DNA of 64,000 nt from NCBI RefSeq assembly GCF_902167145.1, contig NW_023366860.1, positions 62,001 to 126,000 of the forward strand, given 5' to 3'. Of the stretch, positions 32,602-44,759 are shown one piece after another. The stretch's first letter is position 1; the number at the start of each line of letters is the position of its first letter. This DNA comes from Zea mays. Its lineage: Eukaryota; Streptophyta; Magnoliopsida; Poales; Poaceae. Below the pieces are notes generated by a model. That model was not told the origin of the DNA, searched no databases, and saw only the letters and a program-made list of their open reading frames with translations. The translations under genes and the position numbers were made by a program.

Positions 32602-35051
32602 TCCTCCCCTTCTTGAACTGAAGTCGTCCTCGACGGCAACTCCTCATCTTCTCCCGCATACGGTTTCAAATCTGCAACATTAAAACTAGTGGAAACACCA
32701 AACTCCGCAGGCAGGTCAAGGATATAAGCATTATCATTAATCTTGGTTAGTACCTTAAAAGGACCAGCAGCACGAGGCATCAATTTAGAACGGCGCAAAG
32801 TAGGAAAACGATCCTTTCTCAAATGCAACCAAACCATATCACCAGGTTCAAAAGTAACATGTTTTCTTCCTTTACTACCAGCAACCTGATTTTTTGCATT
32901 AGTAGCAGCAATGTTCTGTTTCGTTTGTTCATGTATGGTAATCATTTGTTCAACATGTGCAGAAGCATCTACATGTGGGGAGTTCGTAGCATTAAGTGAA
33001 ATCAAATCAATAGGTGCCCTAGGAATGTAACCATAAACAATCTGGAAAGGGCACATCTTTGTAGAAGAATGCGTGGCATGATTGTAAGCAAATTCAACAT
33101 GAGGCAAGCAATCCTCCCAACGTCTCAAATTCTTGTCTAAAACAGCCCTAAGCATGGTAGATAAAGTTCTATTTACTACCTCAGTTTGTCCATCAGTCTG
33201 AGGGTGACAAGTAGTGCTAAACAACAATTTAGTTCCCAATTTATTCCAAAGAGATCTCCAAAAATGGCTTAGAAACTTAGCATCGCGATCAGAGACTATT
33301 GTTTTTGGAATACCATGTAAACGAATAATTTCTCTAAAGAACAATTCAGCAACAATGCTAGCATCATCAGTTTTATGACAAGGTATAAAGTGAGCCATTT
33401 TAGAGAATCTATCAACAACCACAAAAATACTATCCCTCCCCTTCTTAGTTCTAGGCAAGCCCAAAACAAAGTCCATAGAGATATCAAGCCAAGGAGAGGA
33501 AGGGACAGGCAAAGGCATATACAAACCATGGTTGTTCAACCGTGACTTAGCTTTCTGACAAGTAGTGCAGCGTGCAACAAGGCGCTCAACATCAGCGCGC
33601 ATCCGAGGCCAAAAGAAGTGGGCAGCCAACACCTCATGTGTCTTGTAGACGCCAAAGTGCCCCATGAGACCGCCTCCATGTGCTTCCTGTAACAACAAGA
33701 GACGAACCGAGCTAGCTGGAACACACAGCTTGTTAGCGCGAAACAGGAACCCATCCTGTATGTGAAATTTGCCCCATGGTTTCCCATTAATACAATGGCC
33801 GAAAGCATCTTTAAAATCAGCATCGTCAACATATTGATCCTTCACAGTGTCCAAACCAAAGATTTTAAAATCTAATTGTGACAGCATGGTATAGCGACGA
33901 GACAAAGCATCAGCAATAATATTGTCCTTCCCGTTCTTGTGTTTAATAATGTAAGGAAAGGACTCAATGAATTCAACCCATTTAGCATGACGACGGTTCA
34001 GATTTGTTTGGGTACGAATATGTTTTAAAGCCTCATGATCAGAATGAATTATGAACTCACGATGCCAAAGATAGTGCTGCCAAATATGCAAAGTGCGCAC
34101 TAAAGCGTAAAGCTCCTTATCATAAGTAGAATATTTCAGACTAGCACCGCTTAATTTTTCACTAAAATAAGCAACTGGTTTTCCTTCTTGTAACAAAACA
34201 GCACCTAGCCCAATACCGCTAGCATCGCATTCAAGCTCAAAAACTTTATTAAAATCAGGCAATTGCAAGAGGGGAGCTTGGGTTAACTTATCTTTCAAAG
34301 TGCTGAACGCTACCTCCTGCGAATCACTCCAAGCAAACGGCACATCTTTTTTTGTAAGCTCATGTAGAGGCGCTGCAATGGAGCTAAAATCACGAACAAA
34401 TCTGCGGTAGAAACCGGCAAGTCCAAGAAAGCTCCGAATTTGTGTGACCGTTGTCGGTGTAGGCCACTCCCGAATGGCAGCAATCTTGCTGCTATCCACC
34501 TCAATGCCCTGCGGAGTAACCACATAACCAAGAAACGAGACACGTTGCGTGCAAAATGTGCACTTTTCCATGTTACCAAACAAGCGAGCAGCACGCAAAG
34601 CGTCAAAAACAGCACGCAAATGTTCTAAATGCTCCTCTATAGACTTGCTGTAAATAAGGATATCATCGAAATAAACAACAACAAACAAACCTATGAAGGC
34701 CCGTAGAACTTCGTTCATTAAACGCATAAAGGTGCTGGGAGCATTAGTCAATCCAAATGGCATAACCAACCATTCATATAAACCAAATTTCGTTTTAAAA
34801 GCCGTTTTCCATTCATCACCGAGTTTCATTCTAATCTGATGGTAACCGCTACGCAAATCAACCTTAGAGAAAATAACGGCACCACTAAGCTCATCTAGCA
34901 TATCATCAAGGCGTGGAATAGGATATCGATAACGAACTGTGATGTTATTAATAGCACGACAATCTACGCACATACGCCATGACCCATCTTTCTTTGGAAC
35001 GAGTAAAACAGGAACCGAGCAAGGGCTAAGGGACTCACGAATGTAACCCTT
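32448..35051 (-). pseudogene. pol downstream of a frameshift (RT, RNase H, integrase)
   Basis: Minus-strand frame continuing the polyprotein after a 2 bp deletion. It starts near [10 protein letters not shown] and covers reverse transcriptase (YFDD at 34662-34673), RNase H ([12 protein letters not shown]), integrase zinc region (CTTC), core with D-D-35-E, GPFKV fold and a [11 protein letters not shown] tail ending GPEG in the LTR. Apart from the frameshift no stop is seen, so this half is otherwise intact. It would need ribosomal frameshifting or help in trans to be expressed. Confidence 0.86.
32602..32614 (-). promoter_or_regulatory. Polypurine tract of the first CRM1-like element
   Basis: The minus strand reads AAGAAGGGGAGGA directly before the 3' LTR TGATG, within the coding frame. 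Confidence 0.8.
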
Positions 35052-37086
35052 CAAGCAGCGTCTGCACCTGGCGCTGGATCTCCTTCGTCTCATCTGGATT
35101 TGTACGGTACGGGGCGCGGTTCGGAAGAGAAGCGCCGGGGATGAGATCGATCTGATGCTCAATGCCACGGAGGGGAGGAAGACCCGGTGGTAAGTCCGTA
35201 GGATAAACATCAGCATACTCCTGCAAAAGGTTAACAACAGCAGGGGGTATATCCGAAGACGGTGCATCATCAAGCGGAACAAGCATTCGCGAGCATACAA
35301 GTGCATAACAGGGCATATGAGCTTCATGGAGATCATCAAAATCAGCACGTGTAGCAAGTAAAACAGGAGAGTGCAACTTGATTTCAGATTTAATAGGTGC
35401 GGCTGATGTCGATTTGACTTGTTGTGCAGTTTTAGCAGCCCTAGTAAGATCATCTTTCAAAATTTGGTCAGGGGTCATTGGATGTATAATTATTTTCTGG
35501 CCTTTAAACATGAAAGAATAATGATTTGAACGACCATGATGTAAACTATCAGTATCATGTTGCCAAGGTCGACCTAATAACAAAGAGCATGCTTCCATAG
35601 GAATAACATCGCAATCAGCATAATCAGAATAAGAACCTAGCGAAAAGGGGACACGTACCGAACGTGTTACCTTTATTTTACCACCATCATTAAGCCATTG
35701 AATGTGATACGGATGTGGATGTGTGCGAGTGGGTAAGGATAATTTCTCTACCAACGCTGTACTTGCCAAATTGTTGCAGCTGCCACTATCGATGATGATG
35801 CGAATCGACCGTTCGTGCACGACGCCCTTGGTATGGAATAGAGTGTGTCGCTGATTTTTTTCGGCCTGGGCAACCTGTGTGCTGAGAACACGCTGCACAA
35901 CAAGACTCTCATACCTATCGGCGTCGATGGGATCAACGTGGACTTCCTCATTTTCTGCATGGTTAGTGGCAATCATAGCATGACTAGTTTCCTCAGAATC
36001 ACTGGCTGAAGAGTACTCACCATTGTCACGTATAAGCAAGGTACGCTTGTTTGGGCAGTCCCGAATCATGTGCCCAAACCCTCTGCAACGATGGCACTGA
36101 ATATCCCGTGTACGTCCTGTGGAAGAAGCGGCGCCTTTGGCAGGGGGCGCCACTGGCTTGGTCGTCCCTGTGCGCGATGTAGTGCTAGGCGTAGAAGGTG
36201 CAGGGCTGGAAGGAGTTGAGCTGTGTGTTGGACCCCGGCCTGCAAGAGAGTTAGTATATGTCTTTGATCGTCGTCCCTGCACTTCACGTTCAGCTTTGCA
36301 AGCATATTCAAACAATGTGGTTATATCAAAATAATCCTTATAATCAAGTATATCCTGAATTTCCCTGTTCAAACCACCACGAAAACGTGCCATAGCAGCG
36401 TCATCCGACTCAACTAAACCACAACGAAGCATACCCTTTTGTAACTCCTGGTAATAATCCTCAACAGACTGTGAACCTTGTTGAAAACGCTGCATTTTGT
36501 TAAGCAAATCACGAGCATAATAGGAAGGAACAAATCTGTGGCGCATGGCAGTTTTTAATTGGGTCCAAGTAATGACACTGTTAATGGGAAGTTTTTGTTT
36601 ATACTCACGCCACCAAATTAAAGCAAAATCAGTAAATTCACTAATGGCAGCCTTCACTTGGCTATTAGCAGGAATATCATGGCATGAAAATTTCTGTTCT
36701 ACCTCTAATTCCCAATCAAGATATGCAGCAGGATCATATTTACCATTAAAAGATGGAATTTTAAATTTAAGCTTAGAAAATAAGTCATTAGGGGGATGAC
36801 GAACCACACGACGTGCACGACCACGGCGATCTCCATCGTCCTGCTCAGTGTCACCGCCGTATTCCTGCTCCATCTTTGTCGTCAATGCATCAAGGCGTGC
36901 CAGGATGGTGTCGAGTGTGGTGCGAGTCGCCGTTTGAGCAAGGTCAAGTTGGTTGAAACGCTCGGTCGTCGAAGTGATCGTTGAATCAAGCCGTTCATGC
37001 ATCGTCCTAATGTCAGCAGCAAGTCCATCAACTTGTCCCCTTACTTCCTGCAACTGGGCATCCACCATGTCGTGTGCTCCTGCCAT
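35035..37086 (-). pseudogene. gag-protease part of the frameshifted CRM1-like polyprotein
   Basis: Minus strand from [11 protein letters not shown], preceded by AACTATGG, which matches the plus-strand elements' start; an in-frame ATG 60 nt upstream (37146) would add a hydrophobic stretch and is judged less likely. It carries a coiled-coil-like N-terminus, Gag domain ([16 protein letters not shown]), CCHC knuckle [14 protein letters not shown] and protease [10 protein letters not shown]. After QRQVQTLLE the frame shifts, because two bases are missing relative to 52700 in the second copy, and it ends at LHS with the stop at 35035. Gag and protease should still be made. Confidence 0.87.
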
Positions 37087-37888
37087 AGTTAGCACAAACA
37101 CCAAAAGGAGAAAAACCAACGACAAAAACAGGGGTGTACTGCTCACAAGGCGCTCACACTAGTGCTGTTATCAAGTTCTTATTCGTTCTTACCAAGCCAC
37201 AGTGGTGAACTGCAACCAACAGGTGGAACCGGTGAAAGATTGGATGAGCGATTGCGTGGAGAAACAGAAACCTGCTCGTCGTAGAAATATGTGGAGTTGT
37301 GGGTAGGCTGCACTCAAGTCAAGGATTAGCACGATCAAACAATAATGCAAAGTTGAATTATAGTGCAAAACACGAAACTATATTGCTGGCCACAGGTGCA
37401 AAGGATGGATGGAACTAGCAGAATGGCAGTACCGTAAATATTGTACTAGTGATGCCAAAAAGGCACTAGTAGAAATCACAGGTGATTTTGTTTTTCTTTT
37501 TTGTATGATTTTTTTGATATTTTTCTCAGCACAAGAAGCAACAAGATAGGAGCTACACGAAGTTTCACCTAAAACAGATATCAGATGTGGTCTACAGAAA
37601 ATCAGGAAATTCTCTGAAAAGCGTGCGAGAACTTTGACGGATTTTTTTCTTTATTTTCCTGAATTTTTTTGACAATTTTGTCGAACCCCAAACAGACCGT
37701 AGGTGAGTTTGGCCGGCCTCAGAATGGTGTGAACTAGCTCCTGTAAAAATTTCAGATTTTTTGGACACCCGAGCGAAAAGTTATGCCCGGTTTAAGGAAG
37801 GTTCCTCAAGTTATGTTTTCAAACGACCGGGATGAAACAACCGTATCCTTTCTCCTTCGTTGTTTTTTTTGTTTCTGTTTTTTTTTTT

Positions 37889-38078
37889 GACGTAATCGAA
37901 GGAGAAAAACAAGGAAACGATACGATGTTGACTCGGTTTGTTTTTTTTTTCTATTTTTTTTTTCGTAACCGAAGGAGAAAATCAAGGAAACGGCCGTTGA
38001 CTCGGTTTGTTTTTTCTGTTTTTTTTTTGACGTAACCGAAGGAGAAAAACAAGGAAACAATGTTGACTCGGTTTGTGG
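37889..38078 (-). repeat. Three tandem ~66 bp units in the leader
   Basis: On the plus strand each unit reads GACGTAACCGAAGGAGAAAA (or a variant), then AAGGAAACG, then GTTGACTCGGTTTGT, separated by long T runs. Three copies begin near 37889, 37963 and 38029; the middle one has TTTCGTAACC in place of TTGACGTAACC. The second CRM1-like element has the same block at 55539-55721, so it belongs to the subfamily. Confidence 0.85.
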
Positions 38079-38302
38079 CGTGATCAAACGGGAGATGGTG
38101 GCGGCGCTATGGTTTGAAAGGTGGAAGAACACAATGCAACCAGCAACAAATGACGCGAAAGCACACAAATTCAACAATGCAGATTATTGAAAGAAAGTGC
38201 GAGGCTCAAAAGGGTGCTGGGATAAGATCTAACCTGAATTTTTATGTGGTTTTGTGGACTGTAGGAAAAACAAACGCTCGATAAACTCACCGATCAACCT
38301 GG

Positions 38303-38317
38303 AAATCTGATACCAAT
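38303..38317 (-). promoter_or_regulatory. Primer binding site of the first CRM1-like element
   Basis: Read on the minus strand just inside the 5' LTR: ATTGGTATCAGATTTCC. The TGGTATCAGA core fits initiator Met-tRNA; it departs from the CRM2-like site after ten bases. Confidence 0.8.
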
Positions 38318-38894
38318 TGATGTAGCTGAGGTGCCCGATCTTTCGGCGAGTAGAGATAATTCCGATTTGGCGGAAGATGACCCTTGCGATCCGACTACGA
38401 CGAGCAAGCCCGAGGCGCCAATGCAATCGCTGAACCAACTCCCTGTGGTTACCGACCTTGCTGATGCGAGATCGGCCTGATCACGAAGATCGTTTCCTGT
38501 GCGCAATCGAAGAACGAACAAGAAAAAGAGGCGAGCAATCTAATCTATTACTCGAGGGTGGAGTTCTGAATACACGAAGACAGCGCAGATTTGCGCGTGT
38601 TCGAGAGTAGCTAAGGCTAACGTAAAACAAAACTCAGAAAATAAAGGAGGCGCAGCTCCTGAATAAATAGAGAGGGGGCGCAGCCCCTAGGGGCGGCCAA
38701 CCCTAGGTCGTCCATTATGGGCCGCAATTGGGCTGGTTGTCTATCCTTCCGGGCCTTCGTTCTTTAACAACATGATGTAGTTCAATTCTCTTGCACGGGC
38801 CCGAGTCACTGGCCCAGGTGGAAGGGGTGGCGCCTGGGCTGGAGAAGGTGCTGCTGGTGTAGATGTGTTCGTGTTGGTGTTGATGTCCGCATCA
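38318..38894 (-). repeat. 5' LTR of the first CRM1-like element (577 bp)
   Basis: Same ends and length as 32025-32601, with no difference found by eye. The right flank is TSD AATGG (38895-38899) and CentC. Confidence 0.93.
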
Positions 38895-40419
38895 AATGGT
38901 TCCGGTGGCAAAAACTCGTGCTTTGTATGCACCCCGATACCCATTTTCGGAATGGGTGACTTGCCGCAACGAAATTGCGCGAAAGCACCCCAAACATGAG
39001 TTTAGGACCTAAAGTAGTGGATTGGGCATGTTCACTGCGAAAAATGAAGAAATGGTTACGGTGGCAAAAACTCATGTTTTGTATGCACCCCGATACCGTT
39101 TTCGGAAGGGGTGACGTGCGGCAACGAAATTGCGCGAAACCACCCCAAACATGAGTTTTGGACCTAAAGTAGGGAGTGGGCATGTTCATTGCGAAAATCG
39201 AAGAAATGGTTCCTGTGGCAAAAACTCGTGCTTTGTATGCACCGTGATACCCTTTTTCGGAACGGGTGACGTGCGGCAACGAAATTGCACAAAAGCACCC
39301 CAAACATGAGTTTTGGACCTAAAGTAGTGGATTGGGCATGTTCGTTGCGAAAAATGAAGAAATGGTTCGGTGGCAAAAACTCATGCTTTGTATGCACCCC
39401 AATACCCGTTTTCGGAAGGGGTGACGTGCGGCAACGAAATTGCGCGAAATCAACCCAAACATGAGTTTTGGACCTAAATTAGTGGATTGGGCATGTTCGT
39501 TGCGAAAAACGAAGAAATAGTTTCGGTGGCAAAAACTCGTGCTTTGTATGCACCCCGATACCCGTTTTCGGAATGGGTGACGTGCGGCAACGAAATTGCG
39601 CGAAAGCACCCCAAACATGAGTTTAGGACCTAAAGTTGTGGATTGGGCATGTTCGTTGCGAAAAACAAAGAAACGGTTCCGGTGGCAAAAACTCGTGCTT
39701 TGTATGCACCCGGGTACCCGTTTTCGGAATCGGTGACGTGCGGCAACGAAATTGCGCGAAACGATCCCAAACATGAGTTTTGGACCTAAATTAGTGGATT
39801 GGGCAAGTTCGTTGCCAAAAACGAAAAAATGGTTCCGGTGGCAAAAACTGAGTTTGTATGCAGCCGATACCCGTTTTCGGAATGGGTGACGTGCGGCAAC
39901 AAAATTGCGCGAAAACAACCCAAACATGAGTTTTGGAACTAAAGTAGTGGATTGGGCATGTTCGTTGCGAAAAACGAAGAAATGGTTCCGGTGGCAAAAA
40001 CTCGTGCTTTCTATGCACCCTGATACCCGTTTTCGGAATGGGTGACGTGCGGCAACGAAATTACACAAAAGCACCCCAAACATGAGTTTTGGACCTAAAG
40101 TTGTGGATTGGGCATGTTCGTTGCGTAAAACGAAGAAATGGTTCCGGTGGCAAAAACTCGTGCTTTGTATGCACCCCGAAACCCGTTTTCGGAATGGTTG
40201 AGGTGCGACAACGAAATTGTGCGAAACGATCCCAAACATGAGTTTTGGACCTAAAGTAGTGGATTGGGCATGTTCGTTGCGAAAAACGAAGAAATGATTC
40301 TGGTGGCAAAAACTGAGTTAGTATGCACCCGATACCCGTTTTCGGAATGGGTGACGTGCGGCAACGAAATAGCACAAAAGCACCCCAAACATGAGTTTCG
40401 AACCTAAAGTTGTGGATTG

Positions 40420-42630
40420 GGCATGTTCGTTGCGAAAAACGAAGAAATGGTTCCGATGGCAAAAACTCGTGCTTTGTACGCACCCCGATACCCGTTTTCG
40501 GAATGGGTGACGTGCCGCAACGAAATTGCGCGAAAGCACCCCAAACATGAGTTTAGGACCTAAAGTAGTGGATTGGGCATGTTCGTTGCAAAAATGAAGA
40601 AATGGTTCCGGTAGCAAAAACTCATGCTTTGTATGCACCCCGATACCCGTTTTCGGAAGGGGTAACGTGCGGCAACGAAATTGCGTGAAACCACCCCAAA
40701 CATGAGTTTTGGACCTAAAGTAGTGGATTGGGCATGTTCGTTGCGAAAAACGAAGAAATGGTTCCGGTGGCAAAAAGTCGTGCTTTGTATGCACCCCGAT
40801 ACCCATTTTCGAAATGGGTGAGGCGCGGCAACGAAATTGTGCGAAACAATCCCAAACATGAGTTGTGGACCTAAAGTTGTGGATTCGTCTTGTTTGTTGC
40901 GAAAAACGAAGAAATGGGTCCGGTGGTAAAAACTGAGTTTGTATGCAGCCGTTTTCGAAATGGGTGACGTGCGGCAACGAAATTGCGCGAAAGCACCCCA
41001 AACATAAGTTTAGGACCTAAAGTTGTGGATTGGGCATGTTCGTTGTGAAAAATAAAGAAACGGTTACGGTGGCAAAAACTCGTGCTTTGTATGCACCCCG
41101 GTACCAGTTTTCGAAATGGGTGACGTGCGGCAACGAAATTGCGCGAAACGATTGCAAACATGAGTTTTGAACCTAAAGTTGTGGATTGGGCATGTTCGTT
41201 GCGAAAAACGAAGAAATGGTTCCGGTGGCAAAAACTCGTGCTTTGTATGCACCCCGATACCCGTTTACGGAATGGGTGACGTGTCGCAACGAAATTGCGC
41301 GAAAGCACCCCAAACATGAGTTTAGGACTTAAAGTAGTGGATTGGGCAGGTTTGTTACGAAAAACGAAGAAATGGTTCCGGTGGCAAAAACTCGTGGTTT
41401 GTATGCACCCTGATACCCCCGAAAATGGGTGACGTGCGGCAACAAAATTGCACAAAAGCACCCCAAACTTGAGTTTGGGACCTAAAGTTGTGGATTGGGC
41501 ATGTTCGTTGCGAAAAACGAAGAAATGGTTCCGGTGGCAAAAACTCGTGCTTTGTACGCACCCCGATACCCGTTTTCGGAATGGGTGACGTGCCGCAACG
41601 AAATTGCGCGAAAGCACCCCAAACATGAGTTTAGGACCTAAAGTAGTGGATTGGGCATGTTCGTTGCAAAAAATGAAGAAATGGTTCTGGTAGCAAAAAC
41701 TCATGCTTTGTATGCACCCCGATACCCGTTTTCGGAAGGGGTAACGTGCGGCAACGAAATTGCGTGAAACCACCCCAAACATGAGTTTTGGACCTAAAGT
41801 AGTGGATTGGGCATGTTCGTTGCGAAAAACGAAGAAATGGTTCCGGTGGCAAAAAGTCGTGCTTTGTATGCACCCCGATACCCATTTTCGAAATGGGTGA
41901 GGCGCGACAACGAAATTGTGCGAAACAATCCCAAACATGAGTTGTGGACCTAAAGTTGTGGATTCGTCTTGTTTGTTGCGAAAAACGAAGAAATGGGTCC
42001 GGTGGTAAAAACTGAGTTTGTATGCAGCCGTTTTCGAAATGGGTGACGTGCGGCAACGAAATTGCGCGAAAGCACCCCAAACATAAGTTTGGACCTAAAG
42101 TTGTGGATTGGGCATGTTCGTTGTGAAAAATAAAGAAACGGTTACGGTGGCAAAAACTCGTGCTTTGTATGCACCCCGGTACCAGTTTTCGGAATGGGTG
42201 ACGTGCGGCAACGAAATTGCGCGAAACGATTGCAAACATGAGTTTTGGACCTAAAGTTGTGGATAGGGCATGTTCGTTGCGAAAAACGAAGAAATGGTTC
42301 TGGTGGCAAAAACTCGTGCTTTGTATGCACCCCGATACCCGTTTACGGAATGGGTGACGTGTCGCAACGAAATTGCGCGAAAGCACCCCAAACATGAGTT
42401 TAGGACCTAAAGCAGTGGATTGGGCATGTTCGTTGCGAAAAACGAAGAAATGGTTCCGGTGGCAAAAACTCGTGCTTTGTATGCACCCTGATACCCGTTT
42501 TCGGAATGGGTGACGTGCGGCAACGAAATTGCACAAAAGCACCCCAAACTTGAGTTTGGGACCTAAAGTTGTGGATTGGGCATGTTCGTTGCGAAAAACG
42601 AAGAAATGGTTCCGGTGGCAAAAACTCGTG
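40420..42630. repeat. Two-copy 1,079 bp tandem duplication in CentC (7 monomers)
   Basis: Rare variants recur 1,079 bp apart: GAGTTGTGGACC at ~40860/41939, GGATTCGTCTTGTTTG at ~40882/41961, the short monomer GCAGCCGTTTTCG at ~40948/42027, and CCCGGTACCAG at ~41097/42176. The ends are approximate. Confidence 0.85.
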
Positions 42631-44759
42631 CTTTTTATGCACCCCGATACCCTTGCCGCAACGAGATTGCGCGAAAGCACCCCAAACATGAGTTTTGGAC
42701 CTAAAGTAGTGGATTGGGCATGTTCGTTGCGAAAAATGAAGAAATGGTTCCGGTGGCAAAAACTCATGCTTTGTATGCACCCCGATACCCGTTTTCGGAA
42801 GGGGTGACGTGAGGCAACGAAATTGCGCGAAACCACCCCAAACATGAGTTTTGGACCTAAAGTAGTGGATTGGGCATGTTCGTTGCGAAAAACGAAGAAA
42901 TGGTTCCGGTGGCAAAAACTCGTGCTTTGTATGCACCCCGAAACCCGTTTTTGGAATGGGTGATGTGCGGCAACAAAATTGTGCCAAACGATCCCAAACA
43001 TGAGTTTTGCACGTAAAGTAGTGGATTGGGCATGTTCGTTGCGAAAAACGAAGAAATGGTTCCGGTGGCAAAAACTCGTGCGTTGTATGCACCCCGATAC
43101 CCGTTTTCGGAATGGGTGACGTGCCGCAATGAAATTGCGTTAAAGCACCCCAAACATGAGTTTAGGACCTAAAGTAGTGGATTGGGCATGTTCGTTGCGA
43201 AAAATGAAGAAATGGTTCCGGTGGCAAAAACTCATGCTTTGTATGCACCCCGAAACCCGTTTTCGGAATGGGTGACGTGCGGCAACGGAATTACGCGAAA
43301 ACAACCCAAACATGAGTTTTGGACCTAAAGTAGTGGAGTGGGCATGTTCGTTGCGAAAAAACGAAGAAATGGTTTCGGTGGCAAAAACTCGTGCTTTGTA
43401 TGCACCCGATACCCGTTTTCGGAATGGGTGACGTGCGGCAACGAAATTGCGCGAAATCAACCCGAACATGAGTTTTGGACCTAAATTAGTGGATTGGGCA
43501 TGTTTGTTGCGAAAAACGAAGAAATGGTTCCGGTGGCAAAAACTCGTGCTTTGTATGCACTCGATACCCGTTTTCGGAATGCGTGACGTGCGGCAACGAA
43601 ATTGCGCGAAAGCACCCCAAACATGAGTTTAGGACCTAAAGTAGTGGATTGGGCATGTTCGTTGCGAAAAACGAAGAAATGGTTCCGGTGGCAAAAACTC
43701 GTGCTTTGTATGCACCCGTACCCGTTTTCGGAATGGGTGACGTGCGACAACGAAATTGCGTGAAATCAACCCAAACATGAGTTTTGGACCAAAAGTAGTG
43801 GAGTGGGCATGTTCGTTGCGAAAAACGAAGAAATGGTTCCGGTGGCAAAAACTCGTGCTTTGTATGCACCCGATACCCGTTTTCGGAATGGGTGACGTGC
43901 GGCAACGAAATTGCGCGAAACCACCCCAAACATGAGTTTTGGACCTGAAGTAGTGGATTGCGCATGTTCGTTGCGAAAAATGAAGAAACGGTTCCGGTGG
44001 CAAAAACTCGTGCTTTGTATGCACCCCGATACCCGTTTTCGGAATGGGTGACGTGCGCCAACGAAATTGTGCGAAACAATCCCAAACATGAGTTTTGGAC
44101 CTAAAGTAGTGGATTGGGCATGTTCGTTGCGAAAAACGAAGAAATGGTTCCGGTGGCAAAAACTGAGTTTATATGCACCTGATACCCGTTTTCGGAATGG
44201 GTGACGTGCGGCAACGGAATTGTGCGAAAAAATCCAAACATCAGTTTTGGACCTAATGTAGTGGAATGGGCATGTTCGTTACGAAAAATGAAGAAATGGT
44301 TCCGGTGGCAAAAACTCGTGCTTTGTATGGACCCTGATACCCGTTTTCGGAATGGATGACGTGCGGCAACGAAATTGCACAAAAGCACCCCAAACATGAG
44401 TTTTGGACCTAAAGTTGTGGATTGGGCATGTTCGTTGCGAAAAACGAAGAAATGGTTCCGGTGGCAAAAACTCGTGCTTTGTATGCACCCCGATACCCGT
44501 TTTCGGAATGGGTGACGTGTCGCAATGAAATTGCGTTAAAGCACCCCAAACATGAGTTTAGGACCTAAAGTAGTGGATTGGGCATGTTCGTTGCGAAAAA
44601 TGAAGAAATGGTTCCGGTGGCAAAAACTCATGCTTTGTATGCACCCCGATACCCGTTTTCGGAAGGGGTGACGTGCGGCAACGAAATTGCGCGAAACCAC
44701 CCCAAACATTAGTTTTGGACCTAAAGTAGTGGATTGGGCATGTTCGTTGCGAAAAACGA

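Larger units (their letters stand above)
37087..38317 (-). other. 5' leader of the first CRM1-like element
   Basis: About 1.2 kb with no supported gene. The minus strand holds the primer binding site next to the LTR, then a pyrimidine/purine-biased zone with a ~66 bp unit repeated three times (37889-38078), then low-complexity A/T tracts (37490-37680). Confidence 0.8.
32025..38894 (-). mobile_element. CRM1-like Ty3/gypsy element, one pol frameshift
   Basis: A 6,870 bp minus-strand element: 5' LTR 38318-38894, primer binding site, leader to 37087, gag-pol 37086-32448, polypurine tract 32602-32614, 3' LTR 32025-32601, TSD AATGG. The two 577 bp LTRs look identical by eye, so this is a very recent insertion. 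A 2 bp deletion at about 35051 breaks the pol frame. Assignment to CRM1 rather than another 577 bp-LTR CRM subfamily is from general recall only. Confidence 0.9.

Noticed and set aside
36953..37162. Plus-strand open frames opposite the CRM1-like gag
   Set aside because: They are shadows of the minus-strand gag-pol frame.
37490..37690. Separate AT-rich element or MITE in the CRM1-like leader
   Set aside because: No terminal inverted repeats or TSD; the same sequence is in the second copy at 55140-55330, so it belongs to the element.
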